In this document: in pieces, positions 20,730-31,781 of the stretch
Layout: each line of letters opens with the position of its first letter
How positions within the stretch are numbered: the first letter of the stretch is position 1
DNA from: Parelaphostrongylus tenuis
Lineage: Eukaryota > Nematoda > Chromadorea > Rhabditida > Metastrongylidae
Direction of reading: 5' to 3'
DNA length: 64,000 nt
Assembly (NCBI GenBank): GCA_019055375.1
Contig: JAHQIW010000162.1
Location: 62,001 to 126,000 of the forward strand
The notes under the pieces: model-generated
What the model was told of the DNA's origin: nothing
Seen by the model: only the letters and a program-made list of their open reading frames with translations
Databases searched by the model: none
Made by a program: the position numbers and the translations under genes

Positions 20730-21345
20730 CAACATGTTTTTTCTCTAAACGGCTCACTGTCCAGTTTATTCATGTTTCGATCTTTGTTCTCGCTTCGTTG
20801 AGTTCCGTGAGCTTCGTGTGTCGTCCTCAAAACGAAGGTCCGATAGAAATTTTCTATCAGCCCGCATGGTTTGGTCGTCCCAATCGAGCGAATTCATCAT
20901 ACACTACAGGACTACGTTGAACAGTTTCGGCGATATTTTGCACCTATCAAACCCAAGTCAGGATCAAGGGCAGTTACTATTCTCATTAGACTTTTATAAG
21001 TCTCGATACATTTTGGATGTGGTCCATGCGGCAAAATTTCTTTCGAGGACCTGCTTCCTCATCTGGCTCTGCCTCATCAAAAGACCTTGGTATGTGCACA
21101 GTACAATTTTCATAAAGACCCTATAAAATTCTTTTGATAGGCAATTTGGAAGTTGATTACGATGATGGTTTCGGTCACCTTTCTTATGAAGGATGACTAT
21201 ACGCAACTTCTTCCGTTGGTCTGAGATTTTTTCCTTGGAAAGTAGATGTCATGTGGTAGCGAGCTGTGTATATAGATTATGACCACCAGCCTTTAGAAAG
21301 TCGACAATAATGGTATGGGCTCCTGGAGCTGATGTTGTAGAATCT
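20730..21345 (-). pseudogene. RTE-B reverse transcriptase fragment
   Basis: Minus-strand frames give APGAHTIIVDFLKAGG, IVILHKKGDRNHHRNQLPN, FYRVFMKIVL and a degenerate segment around FADD that reads SDLRFEDDT. Order and spacing fit motifs of the remembered second hookworm RTE family (PGPDFISADFLRAGG, IHKKGDRE, YKVFTKIIL). It has many frameshifts and is inactive. Confidence 0.7.
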
Positions 21346-21349
21346 TAGC

Positions 21350-22345
21350 GTTATCAATTCCATATCATGATGGAAAATTCTAGTATTTTCATTTTAGTAT
21401 ATTAGTACAAGTTAGTATTAGTCGGCTTCCACACCATCCCTGAACTGTCGATCAAATTTTTGGTTCCACTATTGCTTTTTTCTTTCGGCTTGAACATCAT
21501 CTCCAAATCAACTGATACGAGATCCGGCCAAGGATCCGTCGCCAAAAATAAATTCCTTCGAAACGACATCGTGAGGATCTGAAAACGACCTTGCATGGTT
21601 AACCTTTTGAGGGCAATGTGAAATTTTTCGTCCCACACCGCGCGACGTCAAATCCTACTCAGCTACTGAATTGGTAGGGATCGCACCCCGTGAGAAAGGC
21701 GGAGCATCTTATGGGACGACAGACGCGGACAGTATGACATCCACGTTGTCTGCGTCTGTCTTCCCACGAGAGAAGCACGCAGAATTGTATGTCAGCGTCT
21801 CTGAAGTCCTTTAGGACGATGGATGCGAGGAGATGACTCAGTATCTGAGGGAGCATTATCAACATGCAATGATGGAATTTTATAGAGAAGGCTTCTACTG
21901 TGGTTATTTTGGCAAAAAGGGAATTTGTATTTTTCATATTACGTCTGTATTTTTATGTTTCAACAAGAAAACTACATCGTATGTATAGATACATATATGT
22001 TTCATGTCTTTTTATCTAGCTATATAAAAAAGCATATTTCCAGCTGGTATACGACGTCTGTTTTTTACTACTTGATGATCTCGGTAGCTTGAGAAGTGCC
22101 GATTGTCATACTAAGCTTGATTTCTGTGCAAAAATTCGTGCTACAATTTTTTATTGGAAAACCGAACATTCTGCTTTCAAAACGCTTTGTTTTCACTTAA
22201 CAGCAAATTTTTGCGTAATTAATTAAGTTAAATTCCGATTGTGGGAAAACTTCATTTCTATGGAAGCATAAAAATTAGTGAGCAGAATTTCATAACGTGT
22301 TTTGAGTGAACATAACGCCCTGTGACCCATTTTTAAGTGGGAGGA
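21350..22345. other. Unassigned DNA, possibly more RTE-B remains
   Basis: Open frames at 21,402-21,638 and 21,659-21,937 on the minus strand lie where an RTE-B linker would be, but I see no motif that secures this. Confidence 0.3.
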
Positions 22346-22350
22346 GCGAA

Positions 22351-22450
22351 AATGGTGTAGTGGTTCGGTGCTCTTCGGCGCATACAGAGTCGATGGTTCG
22401 ATCTCGCGCTCATGGCCCACCAAGTCATCCATCCCTCCGGAGTCGGTAAG
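22351..22450 (+). repeat. tRNA-derived SINE (SINE-1)
   Basis: TGGTGTAGTGGTTCGGTGCT resembles an A box, GATGGTTCGATCTC a B box, followed by CATCCATCCCTCCGGAGTC. Same family as 10.7, 37.8 and 41.8 kb. Confidence 0.75.
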
Positions 22451-22689
22451 TCAAACCAGGAATCTCTTAAGACTGATGCGCCTTTCAAAGCCACCTACAC
22501 GTAATCTCTTTGAAGCTATTCGGAAAATGGATGCAAGAAATCATCTCGAGAGCATAGTGAACTAAAAGGATTTAGTAGAGCACATGAAATGGCAGACATT
22601 GCAACAATTAATAATGTTCATAGCTGAGATTGATCGGAAAATTCCCGAGCGAAGTCGTTGAACTGGCACTTTATTGCAATCTGCTAAAT

Positions 22690-24555
22690 CATTTCCACTA
22701 AACAAACCTTGTTTTGTAATTGTCTTCGCATAATCTCGTCAATTTTTTTGACTTATAGTTTCTGGCTAATTCCCAGGAGCTGGTTGTCCATACCCAGTGC
22801 GTACTCTCCTCTGCCTTTTTTTTAAATGTCAGTTTTATCATGGTCTCAATCAGCTACTGCAACGGTGACGTCTCGTATTGTGAGAATGAAGGCGCTCGTG
22901 AGGACGTAGACGCAAACAGCGCGACATTCTCGCACAAGAACGCAAATATTGCCGTTTAGGAGTGCCGCGCAAGAACAGCGTGACGCCGACTTTCAATCTA
23001 CGCAGTTTCTCAGATGAATAAGTCGGAACTCTGAGCAATATCATACCGCAGGACGAGCAATAAGGTAGGGTTTGCACCATGATCTGATGAATACAAAAAC
23101 AGCACCCCTTGGAGATTGCTTCTTACTGTGCGCGTTGTAGCAAGAACACTACGGCGCAGACCTTCAGGCATTTTTTAGAGGGCAGGTCGCATAAAATTTC
23201 ATTTGGTTGTCACGAAAGAGACGAAAACAAGAGCTCGACATACGTCAACTACATAACGGGACCTTCGTCATTTGCGGAGAATGGTTCCCGCCACGAAATG
23301 TCGGTGGCGTAAGCCTTGTTGTTCATCCACCTATTACCCATACTGCCGATTCGTACGAGATTATTTTCCCCTCACATAGCCGACCTTCGTCTCCAAGTAA
23401 GGCATCATAAGAAGATCACTGTTACTAATAGCTTTTTGAAGACCTATGCAGCTGATAAACACGATTTGAATGCGGTCTAACAAAATTAATTTTATGTAAC
23501 CTCTTTAGCGGTGATAATATTTCATGGATATACCCATAGTGATGTAGAGTGATGTGCAAAACTTCCACGTTAAGCGGGACTCGGACACACATCTCACCCT
23601 ATGCGGGAGCGCATGCTGTAATCCGTTGCATTGCTGACACCTATTTTAGCGTAGCGTTACGCCGTAGCGCAGAAAGAATGGAATGCAATGTGAGCGCCAG
23701 TAGTGTGACGGGTTATAGCACGCGCTCGCGGACAGAGTGAGATTTGGATTCGAGTCTCGAATGACGCGAAGGTTTTGCACATCACTCTACATCGCTGAAT
23801 GCGGTTTACTGTCACTTGGAGAAAACTATTTACAACGATGAGTTTTACAAAGTCAGCATTGGAGACTTTAATGAAGAATAGGAAAGACTAACGAGAACAA
23901 ATGCAGAATAGGAAAATTTGGTTTAGGAGAAAGAAGTGAGAATGGAAATTGTTTTGTAGCAGTCCTGCCTGCAGCGCGTCACTCCCATAAAAATTTCTCT
24001 TCCGAAGAAAAGAAAATCACCACTGGACATAGGAATGACCTGGTGGCACGATACTTGCGAAAATCAACCATACTCACAAATAAGATAGTGCCTTCTTGAC
24101 ACATCCGCAGTCTCATCATTCTAGACTGTGTACAATCAGTCCGTACTTTGTGCGAAGATTCGATAGTCGTATGTTGGAGGAGAATTCATGTCATCGATCG
24201 AGGAAAAAATCAAGTCTTTTGCTATGACGGCATTTTAAACGAAGTCTATCCAAACATGATTGACAGATAAGGGAAGATGCTACCGAGATTACGAGCTGCT
24301 TGTCGACGAACTGAAAAGTTGTGCCGAGTATGCTTCAGATATTCGAACAAGAAGCTCGGACCGTATCTCCACTAACACTAACGACTGGCTCTATAAGAGA
24401 AGAGAATTGAGGCTCAATCCTAATGCAATATATTTACTTAGAGTATTAATGAACTATAGCGGCAGTGAAGCGTTACAGCAGTATCTATATCAGTGCAGAC
24501 AGCATAAATTGTAGGAAGCAGCACAGTGAAGATCTAGTCTGAAGAAGTGCCTTCC
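22690..24555 (+). mobile_element. RTE-B 5' half with decayed endonuclease
   Basis: The 5' UTR (22,690 to about 23,110) is followed by endonuclease pieces: GGVSLVVHPPITHTADSYEI at 23,285-23,350, FYKVSIGDFNEE near 23,850, then a linker at 24,260-24,514 with DRISTNTNDWLYKRRELRLN. It ends abruptly after SSLKKC at about 24,555, roughly 20 bp from exon 3 of G2. A SINE interrupts it at 23,537-23,797. All catalytic motifs are damaged. Confidence 0.8.
23537..23797 (+). mobile_element. SINE-2 copy with inverted ends, inserted in RTE-B
   Basis: The ends read GTGATGTAGAGTGATGTGCA and the reverse complement TGCACATCACTCTACATC. Inside is a tRNA-like block (AGCACGCGCTCGCGGACAGA, then GGATTCGAGTCTCG). The RTE-B endonuclease continues on both sides, so this insertion is younger than RTE-B. 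Confidence 0.75.
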
Positions 24556-25329
24556 ATAGAAATAAATCAAAACTCACTGCCGTCTACTCCTGCTAGAGCT
24601 TTCTCATCACCTACTGCCTTGCACCCCAGTGGCTCATAACTGATTTGAATAGTACTTTGATCTAAGATGGCCAAGATTATAGCATCAGGGAGGCCTGCAC
24701 TGCGACCCTGCCGTTCGAGAACATCAAAGACCTAAAATACATTTTCTTCACTATAATGATGGCTTAGTTTGAAATGTTCTATAATGTTGTGCCAGGTGTA
24801 TTTACTCCGCGGGACTATTAGATTGTCAAAAAACTCAAGCTCACTTCCTACTTCTTCCCACATTTCACAAAACAACTAAAAATTCAAAAGACATAAACTC
24901 ACTGTTTGCATTACAAGACGTGATACAAATGCGTTAGCAGCCTCCTTGCTAACTGCAATGCCAGGAACCTTAACAGGAATTTTAGGCTCTATAGCGTAAA
25001 CCATCGGAACAGGCAAAGTAAAGCCGGTCACGGTAAATCTCCTAGTGCTGGCTGAAAAGATAATTCTTAGTTCTTGTGGTGGATATTTAAGACTTGATCG
25101 TTCTATTAATTGATGTTCTTGTGGTAACTCTTTTTTTTCTGTTTACCAAGAAGTTCGAATATCTTCCATAAAAATTTTACATTACAAGAGAAGGTCAGTG
25201 CTTTTAAGGTGTAATTATATTTATTCTGATTAAGTTCCACATCTTTACCTTCAAAACCTCAGCTGCTCGCACTATAATAAGAACTTTCCATACATTACCT
25301 TGACCTGGTGGCGTCACTCCACATCCCAA

Positions 25330-25342
25330 CACTGTCGTGATC
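25330..25342. repeat. Target-site duplication of the retrozyme, left
   Basis: CACTGTCGTGATC, repeated exactly at 26,015-26,027. In G2 it is exon 1 coding sequence. Confidence 0.92.
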
Positions 25343-25397
25343 AATATAATTCCAAAAAAAGAATGATTTGAGCTCAAAAAGGGGGTTGGTAAGCCCA

Positions 25398-25445
25398 GGG
25401 TCATACACCGGTGTTTCGGAGGTTCGTCCTCCTCATCAGTGACCC
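25398..25445 (-). ncRNA. Hammerhead ribozyme A1 (type I), apparently intact
   Basis: Minus-strand order: stem I GGGTCA, CTGATGA (25,439-25,433), stem II GGAGG/CCTCC with loop ACGAA, GAAA, self-complementary stem III ACACCGGTGT, A17, then stem I TGACCC. Stem I pairs perfectly over 6 bp. Predicted cleavage lies between 25,404 and 25,403. All invariant core positions are present. Confidence 0.93.
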
Positions 25446-25490
25446 CCGCCCCACATTCAGCCCTGCATTGAAGCAAGGAGGGTGGCGTAT

Positions 25491-25532
25491 GTGGTGATGG
25501 CGCAGTGTACTATGACACTGTACCATCACCAC
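25491..25532. repeat. Hairpin inside the retrozyme unit
   Basis: GTGGTGATGG at 25,491 pairs with CCATCACCAC ending at 25,532, continuing inward with one mismatch and one wobble to a 6-nt loop ACTATG. The same hairpin recurs in the second unit at 25,761-25,802. It would give circular RNA a rod-like arm. Confidence 0.75.
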
Positions 25533-25667
25533 CTCTCAGTCGATAGATTTTTGCTGTTAGATCAAAACTATATCAAAAGATCGACTGTTTTTGAAACCCC
25601 CAAAAAACATTCAATATAATTCCAAAAAAAGAATGATTTAAGCTCAAAAAAGGGGTTGGTAAGCCCA

Positions 25668-25715
25668 GGGTCATACACCGGTGTTTCGGAGGTTCGTCCT
25701 CCTCATCAGTGACCC
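25668..25715 (-). ncRNA. Hammerhead ribozyme A2 (type I), apparently intact
   Basis: Same core and stems as A1, exactly 270 bp away. Cleavage is predicted between 25,674 and 25,673, releasing a 270-nt monomer with A1. Confidence 0.93.
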
Positions 25716-25938
25716 CCGCCCCACATTCCGCCCTGCATTGAAGCAAGGAGGGTGGCGTATGTGGTGATGGCACAGTGTACTATGACACTGTACCATCACC
25801 ACCTCTCAGTCGATAGATTTTTGCTGTTAGATCAAAACTATATCAAAAGATCGACTGTTTTTGAAACCCCCAAAAAACATTCAATATAATTCCAAAAAAA
25901 GAATGATTTAAGCTCAAAAAAGGGGGTTGGTAAGCCCA

Positions 25939-25986
25939 GGGTCATACACCGGTGTTTCGGAGGTTCGTCCTCCTCATCAGTGACCC
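25939..25986 (-). ncRNA. Hammerhead ribozyme A3 (type I), apparently intact
   Basis: Same core and stems as A1, 271 bp from A2 (one extra G in the GGGGG tract). It is the first ribozyme at the 5' end of the element. Confidence 0.93.
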
Positions 25987-26014
25987 CCGCCCCACATTCA
26001 GCCCTGCATTGAAG

Positions 26015-26027
26015 CACTGTCGTGATC
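26015..26027. repeat. Target-site duplication of the retrozyme, right
   Basis: CACTGTCGTGATC, an exact copy of 25,330-25,342. Confidence 0.92.
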
Positions 26028-26071
26028 GCTATCACCAAAATCATTGGGAGATCGATCAGAAGTCTTGTCAT

Positions 26072-29000
26072 GTTTGTATGTCGTTCACTTCTTGCTCAAA
26101 AAATTTTACAAATCCTAAACACTCGATTAAAACAAAATCTCCAATCATTTTCATCACATCACTCATGAGGAGGCAACGATTTAGAGTAATCACTTCAATG
26201 TGAATGCCGTTAGCTTTCCGAGAGATTCAGGGCCGCCTACAGCGGTGTATCTAAAACGAATTTTCTCAACTTATACGCTTGAATCGATTATATTACTCGA
26301 AAGCGGGTGGAAATTGATTAGAAAAAAATGTATGCTAAATATGAGTTGAAACAAAGTACGTAGAAGCGACCATTTAACAAAAAATGTACTTGGTTGGAGA
26401 GTTCCTCAGTTGTCATGACTCGAATTTACTCCAATCACCTCATTTGTGTTGCTGCGATATAATATTCTGGCATTCCCAAAAATAAATTTATTCGTAATCA
26501 ACAAAGCGTAGCCGTTAACAATACACTTTCAAGAGATTACCTGTAAATGAGGCTATCGGTTGACAAAAGAAAGCTCAGAATTTGGAGCAAAATATTCTTG
26601 CCAGAATTTTACATGAAACAAAAGTCCTTGTTTCTGCCTCTAATATTTCATTAACTTCTGCCACCTATTATGGCTGTAATACTATTTCGTTGATAATGGT
26701 AGTAAGTGATAATCAGAAGAAAATTCACTGCTGAGTTTCACTAAAGTGCAGAATTGGGAGGAGATCACCATGGCATGAGGAATTCATTGGGATACCACGT
26801 CAGAGTTGGTCACATATAAAGCATTCGCATTGGCTCGCCTTGTTTCCTTGGAAAGCAAGCGAAACCTTTACTTTGTTGGCGCTGAAGTATATAAGATATA
26901 CAAGGTAAAAGACTTTTTCGAGGGTAAGAATGAGGGGAAGTGATACTGAGCAGAGGGTCCATCAATCGCATTTGATAAGTTCTATATTGATGATGAAAGT
27001 GGAAGTTTATGCAGCGCCGTCATTTCCCCGTCGTTTCTCCAAGTTAAGCAATCAAAGCAAAATTTATTGTTAAAAGTTTCGTATTATTCGAGTTCATTTC
27101 GACTGAGTAAAGGTTGCAAACGCTCTATTGATCTGACTCTTTTCCATTCTCGATAAAGGTCTTTCGAACCTGAAACACTGCCTCTTTTATTAAGTGGCCA
27201 GCAAAATTCATCCATTATTTTGCATTTTAGAAGTGTTAAGTAAATTTTCGTCTAAAACATTTCTTCTAAGCCAATTTTTCAGTAATGCTCAAAATGAAAT
27301 TTGATGAGATTGCAGTGTCTTCAATAGTGAATGTTCAGCAACAGAAGTTGTGCAGTGTGCACGTCGCATGCACAAATGTCGAACTCGTGTTCAGTTCGAA
27401 AATCGCTGTGCAAAATACGTTTTTGGAAATGGATTTGAAGACCTCACGCAAAGTGAAATAGTCCTATAAACCTTTCTTTCAATTCATAAGCCGCATTACA
27501 CTAGTAATAGAAGTAAAGTCTGAAGCTGAGAAACTCACTTGTTGCCAATATTTCAACGAGTATGCGTAGATACGACAAAAGAAGATTCTGCTCTGTCTGC
27601 TTCGCAAATAGCAAATCGAAAGCACCTCCCACACTATGGAATCATCGACCCTTTCATGGACATTTTATCACCGCCAAGAGAAGCCGAATGAGCAGTTTCG
27701 TGTTGCATTATTTCCAAGCTAAAGTAGTTCCTTGTTGTTGCAGTTCTGTGTTGCTTAAGCCGAATTGTTCAGTGACGGACAATCTAGTCACAACCTCCTT
27801 CTTGCCCTTTCGATATGGCACGTTATTGAATGACTGAATTCTATCCAATACAAAAAAAATGTCATGCTAGCAAGTTTACAGTTGAGAGCTCTGCTCATGC
27901 TTGGATTTTCTTAAAGAACTCCTTAACCACTAAAGGGCGACTGTAGGAATCGATGCACGCAGAGCAAATTATGCAGCAGAGTGCGATTTTCGTTGTTTGA
28001 TTAAGGTTTTTTCTCCGTTCTCCGGAATTTTCGCAATTCTAGTATTGCTGTGACACAACACGATTTCTTCTAGTCGCTCACATCCTTTCGTTTTAGATAT
28101 GTGTGTCTTGCATACAAAAGACGCTAGTTTACTATGCAATCGTACTGAATTTGGCAATCAATCAATTGTGCTAAATTTTACACAGGGTGTTACAGAACAA
28201 ATCATATTTTTAATATTCCCTAGTTTTATTCAAGACCCAAACGTCGCCATAGTGAATAAAGTTTGGAACAATGGGTAATTCATCAGAAATGATAATGCAT
28301 GCTGTATGCGATACCAGTCCATTGATAACTCCACTATGACTAAATTATATCAGCCATTCGTTTAATCCCAGTTATTTATAGTTGATGTATGTGAGAACGT
28401 GGAGACTTATGAAGTGTGAAAGAATTCTGAGCGTCGAGGGGCAATCGCGTTTGAGTAAAAGGTTTGGAACATCGGTACTGTACCAACTATTGGCCAGAAA
28501 TAAATGTCTCTAAAGAACTGTCGACACTTTATCCTTATGCGCGCCCAAATCAAAAAACCGCATTTGTAAACTCTTTCTGGACATTTTAACATTCTTTCGA
28601 TTGCTCAAATCTCGAGAATTTGAACTGAGTAATAATTATTTTTTCTGGGTTCTGTACTACGCTGTAACAGTCTACCAGAAAAATTAAAATTCTATTTCAC
28701 GTCGAAGCATTGTTCGCTGAACAAAAAAAATCAGTAATTATTCGAAAGCATAGATTTGGCAAATTCAATAGTGCTTTTCGTGTCTCAAAAAAAAAGAATA
28801 TCTCTGCAACACTGAAGTTAAGATGGCGTACCTAGCATTTCTCGCGCCGGCATAGAGATTTATTTTGCAACGAGCCGCTTTTCAATAACCAGTCGGGAGC
28901 TAAACTCTCAGAAATTTCACTGTCGTGCTTGTTTTTTCGGAGAAAAATTTCTTAGCGCGCTGTAGCACTAATAATAGAAAATGCGCAATTAAGCACTTTT

Positions 29001-30370
29001 CGATGCCCATAGCTTTTCATTCAGACTTTCAATAAGCATTCGATAGCACAAATCTCAACAATTCCAACGGGATGCGTGGTTCAAGAAGGACTTTTTAATG
29101 CATTCTTACAGCTGGAAAAGTATTGTGTTTCGCAGTCGGCACGTGTCGATTGTGCTGCTCAATTTACTTATGTGGTGCAATTTGCGCCGAGTGCGAAACT
29201 CAATATATTTTTAGCTATAACAACGCACTGAGGATTTTTTTCTTTCAAATTAAGCACACCATTGAAATCGTTGAGATTTGTGTCATCAGATGGTTGATAA
29301 AAGTCTTTATGGATTGCTGAGTCCGGCGAAACATGCCTGAATGTGAAATACAATTTTTTTACTATTTCAATATAATATAAAAGCCTTCTAAAGAATGAAG
29401 AAAGATCTTGTTGGCAAGGCCTGCGATCAAGTCCACAATAAGGGTTGAAAGTCTGCTCAATTTTTTTACAAGGATGTAGTATTACCGCTGAAAAATGAAG
29501 AGTTTCAAGTCAAATAAGTCGCTCTTTATAGGAATAAAAACCTTTACAGAAAGCTAATTCGTTATATTTAATCTTTTATTTATAGGATACCCCAACGTAA
29601 GAACTTGCCTATAGTTGCCAATAAACCGCTTATGACGTCCAAGCAGTGGGATAACACATTAGACGTGAAATGCAATTTTCTTTTAGCACTTACAGCCTAC
29701 ATAAGAACTATGCAAAAAAACTAATTACATCGTCAAGATCTTTTAGATTTGGGATAGCGAATGACTAGTAAATATTTAGTGAAGAGCCATATCGAAGACC
29801 CTAGCCGAGCAAATGAAGCAAAACGTGTGTGAAACATAATTTTATTTTTGCTGTTACAACGTGCGAAGACTCCCCCCTTGAAATAAAACATATTGTAATG
29901 AAATTGCAGACACTTATGCCATCGAGTGAGTGCCGAATGCTTAGAATAAAATTTTTATCCAGAGAGAAAGGCCTTCAAACATTAGTGGATCATATGTGAG
30001 ACACATGGTCCCTTAGAGGTCAAGTAGATTTTTTTAAATATAGTGTGATCGGTGTTTTGTGTAGAATACGCACATCAATCCAAGACAGGAGGATGGGGGA
30101 AACACGTTATAGTGTATTTGATAATCGAGAGAAGTAATCAAGCAGGTTGTGGACACTCGCTGGCGTCCTATTTACCACGTGGTGAACTGTTTTCGGCCGT
30201 AGAGGAGTGACTTCTGTGTACAATCTGAGTTGTTTCAAGCATCTTACCAAAAGCAAAGACGCCACTCTGCTTAGAAATATTACCGTTGAGCCATGTTGTT
30301 TCGTTTTTTTTCTGACTTCGCTTCGAGGTGCATATTGTTGCTTCAATACTTTGAAAAGACATACGGCGTG
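26072..30370. other. Unassigned AT-rich DNA
   Basis: 4.3 kb without a recognised exon, transposase motif or RNA gene. ORFs up to 91 codons lack motifs or splice context. Confidence 0.4.
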
Positions 30371-30375
30371 AAACA

Positions 30376-30890
30376 TTAGCTGATAATGTGCCAGTGACTG
30401 CTCATTAGCACTCCATCGTTCTCACTAATAAATACTAAAGAAACCCGCCAGTTTTCATAGCGTTTTTCTTTTGTAAAAATCAAATAAAAAATATTATTGC
30501 TCATTTCGTACGAAGTCATATTTCGTTCGTACCACGCTTGCAAACCCTTTGCCGTTTCCACCCGATCCTGCGCATGTTTACAAAGGATCCTTAGAAGAGT
30601 ACCGAAGAAGGCCGACCGAAGAAGGTGATAGCCATACGGCGACAAGTCAGGATTGTACGGTGATAATACAGTAACTTCCAGTCCAGTCGGTCAACTTCCT
30701 CCTTGTCAGTTTGACGACATGCAACCTTGCGTTGCTTTGAAGCAGGATTAGATTCCGGTGACTTCGACGTGACAGCGCGATTGCAGAGGTCTAGGTGCTC
30801 GCTGTAGCGCTTACCTTTGATCATCTCTTCTACTGGCAGCAAATCCCACTGAATCGGCCCGGTCTCTTCCCTTTAATGATGAGCATACCC
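30376..30890 (-). pseudogene. Mariner transposase C-terminal half
   Basis: Minus-strand frames give PIQWDLLPVEEMIKGKRYSE, NAR-HVVKLTR, RLDWKLLYYH and LSPYGYHLLRSA. These fit the mariner DNARPHVA...LGWE-L-HPPYSPDLSP-DYHLF block with its third catalytic aspartate region. Frames shift at least twice. Confidence 0.75.
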
Positions 30891-30954
30891 TATTTCGCGA
30901 ATCAGTCTGGACGTGGAGTTGGAGTTCCTCGTTGGAGTGGTAAAACTGTTACCA

Positions 30955-31065
30955 AAAGAAGCTTAGATAACTCTGCATCAAGAGGTATTGATTTTTTGCC
31001 TAAGAGGTGGCAGAAATGTATTAAGGATGACGGCCCATACTTTGAACGATGTTGCTGAGTAATTT
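30955..31065 (+). pseudogene. Mariner transposase C-terminus, opposite strand
   Basis: SRGIDFLPKRWQKCIKDDGP followed by YFERCC and a stop is the typical mariner C-terminal end. It lies about 65 bp from the minus-strand fragment, pointing away. Confidence 0.75.
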
Positions 31066-31069
31066 TGAT

Positions 31070-31780
31070 TACTTGTGGGTATCAAGTTTGGTGTTTATTA
31101 CTTTAGTGTCAAAACATATAGGAAGACCTAAGATCAGAAAGCTTCAGAACTTCTTTCAGTCTAGAATTATTTGGACATTACATTTTGAAGAACAGTATAG
31201 CGCATCTTAAGCAAGTAAATAGTTCCTCGGACGATATTTCTTTTAGTATGTGGACCATATTGCAGTAGTGATTGGAGTAGTGATGCAAATGAAGGATCTT
31301 GATAAGTTCCAGTACTTCAGCAAAACCGCTTGACTCGAAGCGTAGCGGATTTTATTTTGTTGCTTCGCGAGTGCTAAACTGATGGCGCGGTTTGGTGGAG
31401 TTTGGAATTATTGACAGTGTTAGAATTTTTCCATGAACGATAGAGAAAAAGGAACATATGCTTCCGTGGTGTAACAGTCCTTGTTACAGTACTTCCGCTT
31501 TAAAACAATTCCGCCTCGTTTTAGCTTCATTGCTGAGCAATAAACAAATGCGCCACTTTATTTGCGCTTCTATTTTCAATGTGATACTGTATTAAGTTAG
31601 TGAATTTGGGGCAACGCAGAATAACTCCCACATTTGGGGCATTTTAATCAATAGTCGTATGAGTGCTTGAGGCTTCTTTACACACTTCTCACTCACTTTC
31701 CTGTTTGAACAAAGCACAAAACTGCTCTTTTTGATATTTTATTTTTGCCGAATCTAAAATCGTTCCATTAAAAACACACC
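31070..31780. other. Unassigned AT-rich DNA
   Basis: No recognised element or exon. Confidence 0.4.
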
Positions 31781-31781
31781 A

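Larger units (their letters stand above)
25343..26014 (-). mobile_element. Retrozyme (family A): 2.5 tandem 270-bp units, each with a hammerhead ribozyme
   Basis: Units start at 25,343, 25,613 and 25,883 (AATATAATTCC), with an exact 270-bp period and only a few differences between units. The third is partial and ends after its ribozyme. The insertion is bounded by a perfect 13-bp target-site duplication. On the minus strand the element begins 28 nt before the first ribozyme and ends 55 nt after the last. Retrozymes are described in plants and animals as non-autonomous elements whose RNA self-cleaves into circles that are reverse transcribed; the tandem structure fits. No long ORF is conserved; frames of 66-90 codons are incidental. 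Which enzyme inserts it is unknown: its 3' end (TGGAATTATATT) does not resemble the RTE-A tail. Confidence 0.88.
24578..26071 (-). pseudogene. G2: paralogue of G1, exons 1-3, exon 1 split by a retrozyme
   Basis: Exon 1 runs from ATG at 26,071 to the donor at 25,299 and is interrupted by the 672-bp insertion (25,343-26,014) plus a 13-bp duplication. Without it the exon is 88 nt and encodes MTRLLIDLPMILVIAITTVL followed by GCGVTPPGQ, a signal-peptide-like start as in G1. Exon 2 is 25,051-24,903 (149 nt, same length as in G1) with TVTGFTLPVPMVY and FVSRLVMQT. Exon 3 is 24,731-24,578 with VFDVLERQGRSAGLPDAI and ISYEPLGC. Splice signals and phases match G1. Exons 4 and 5 were not found; decayed RTE-B starts about 20 bp beyond exon 3. 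Exon 3 is open, so decay is recent. Confidence 0.8.

Noticed and set aside
20361..23002. Long terminal inverted repeats of a 2.6-kb DNA transposon
   Set aside because: The arms turned out to be RTE-B 5' ends reading into its endonuclease, so this is two RTE copies head to head.
25838..26071. A 77-codon gene starting at the G2 ATG
   Set aside because: It is G2 exon 1 running by chance into the inserted retrozyme; the two similar frames downstream are the tandem units.
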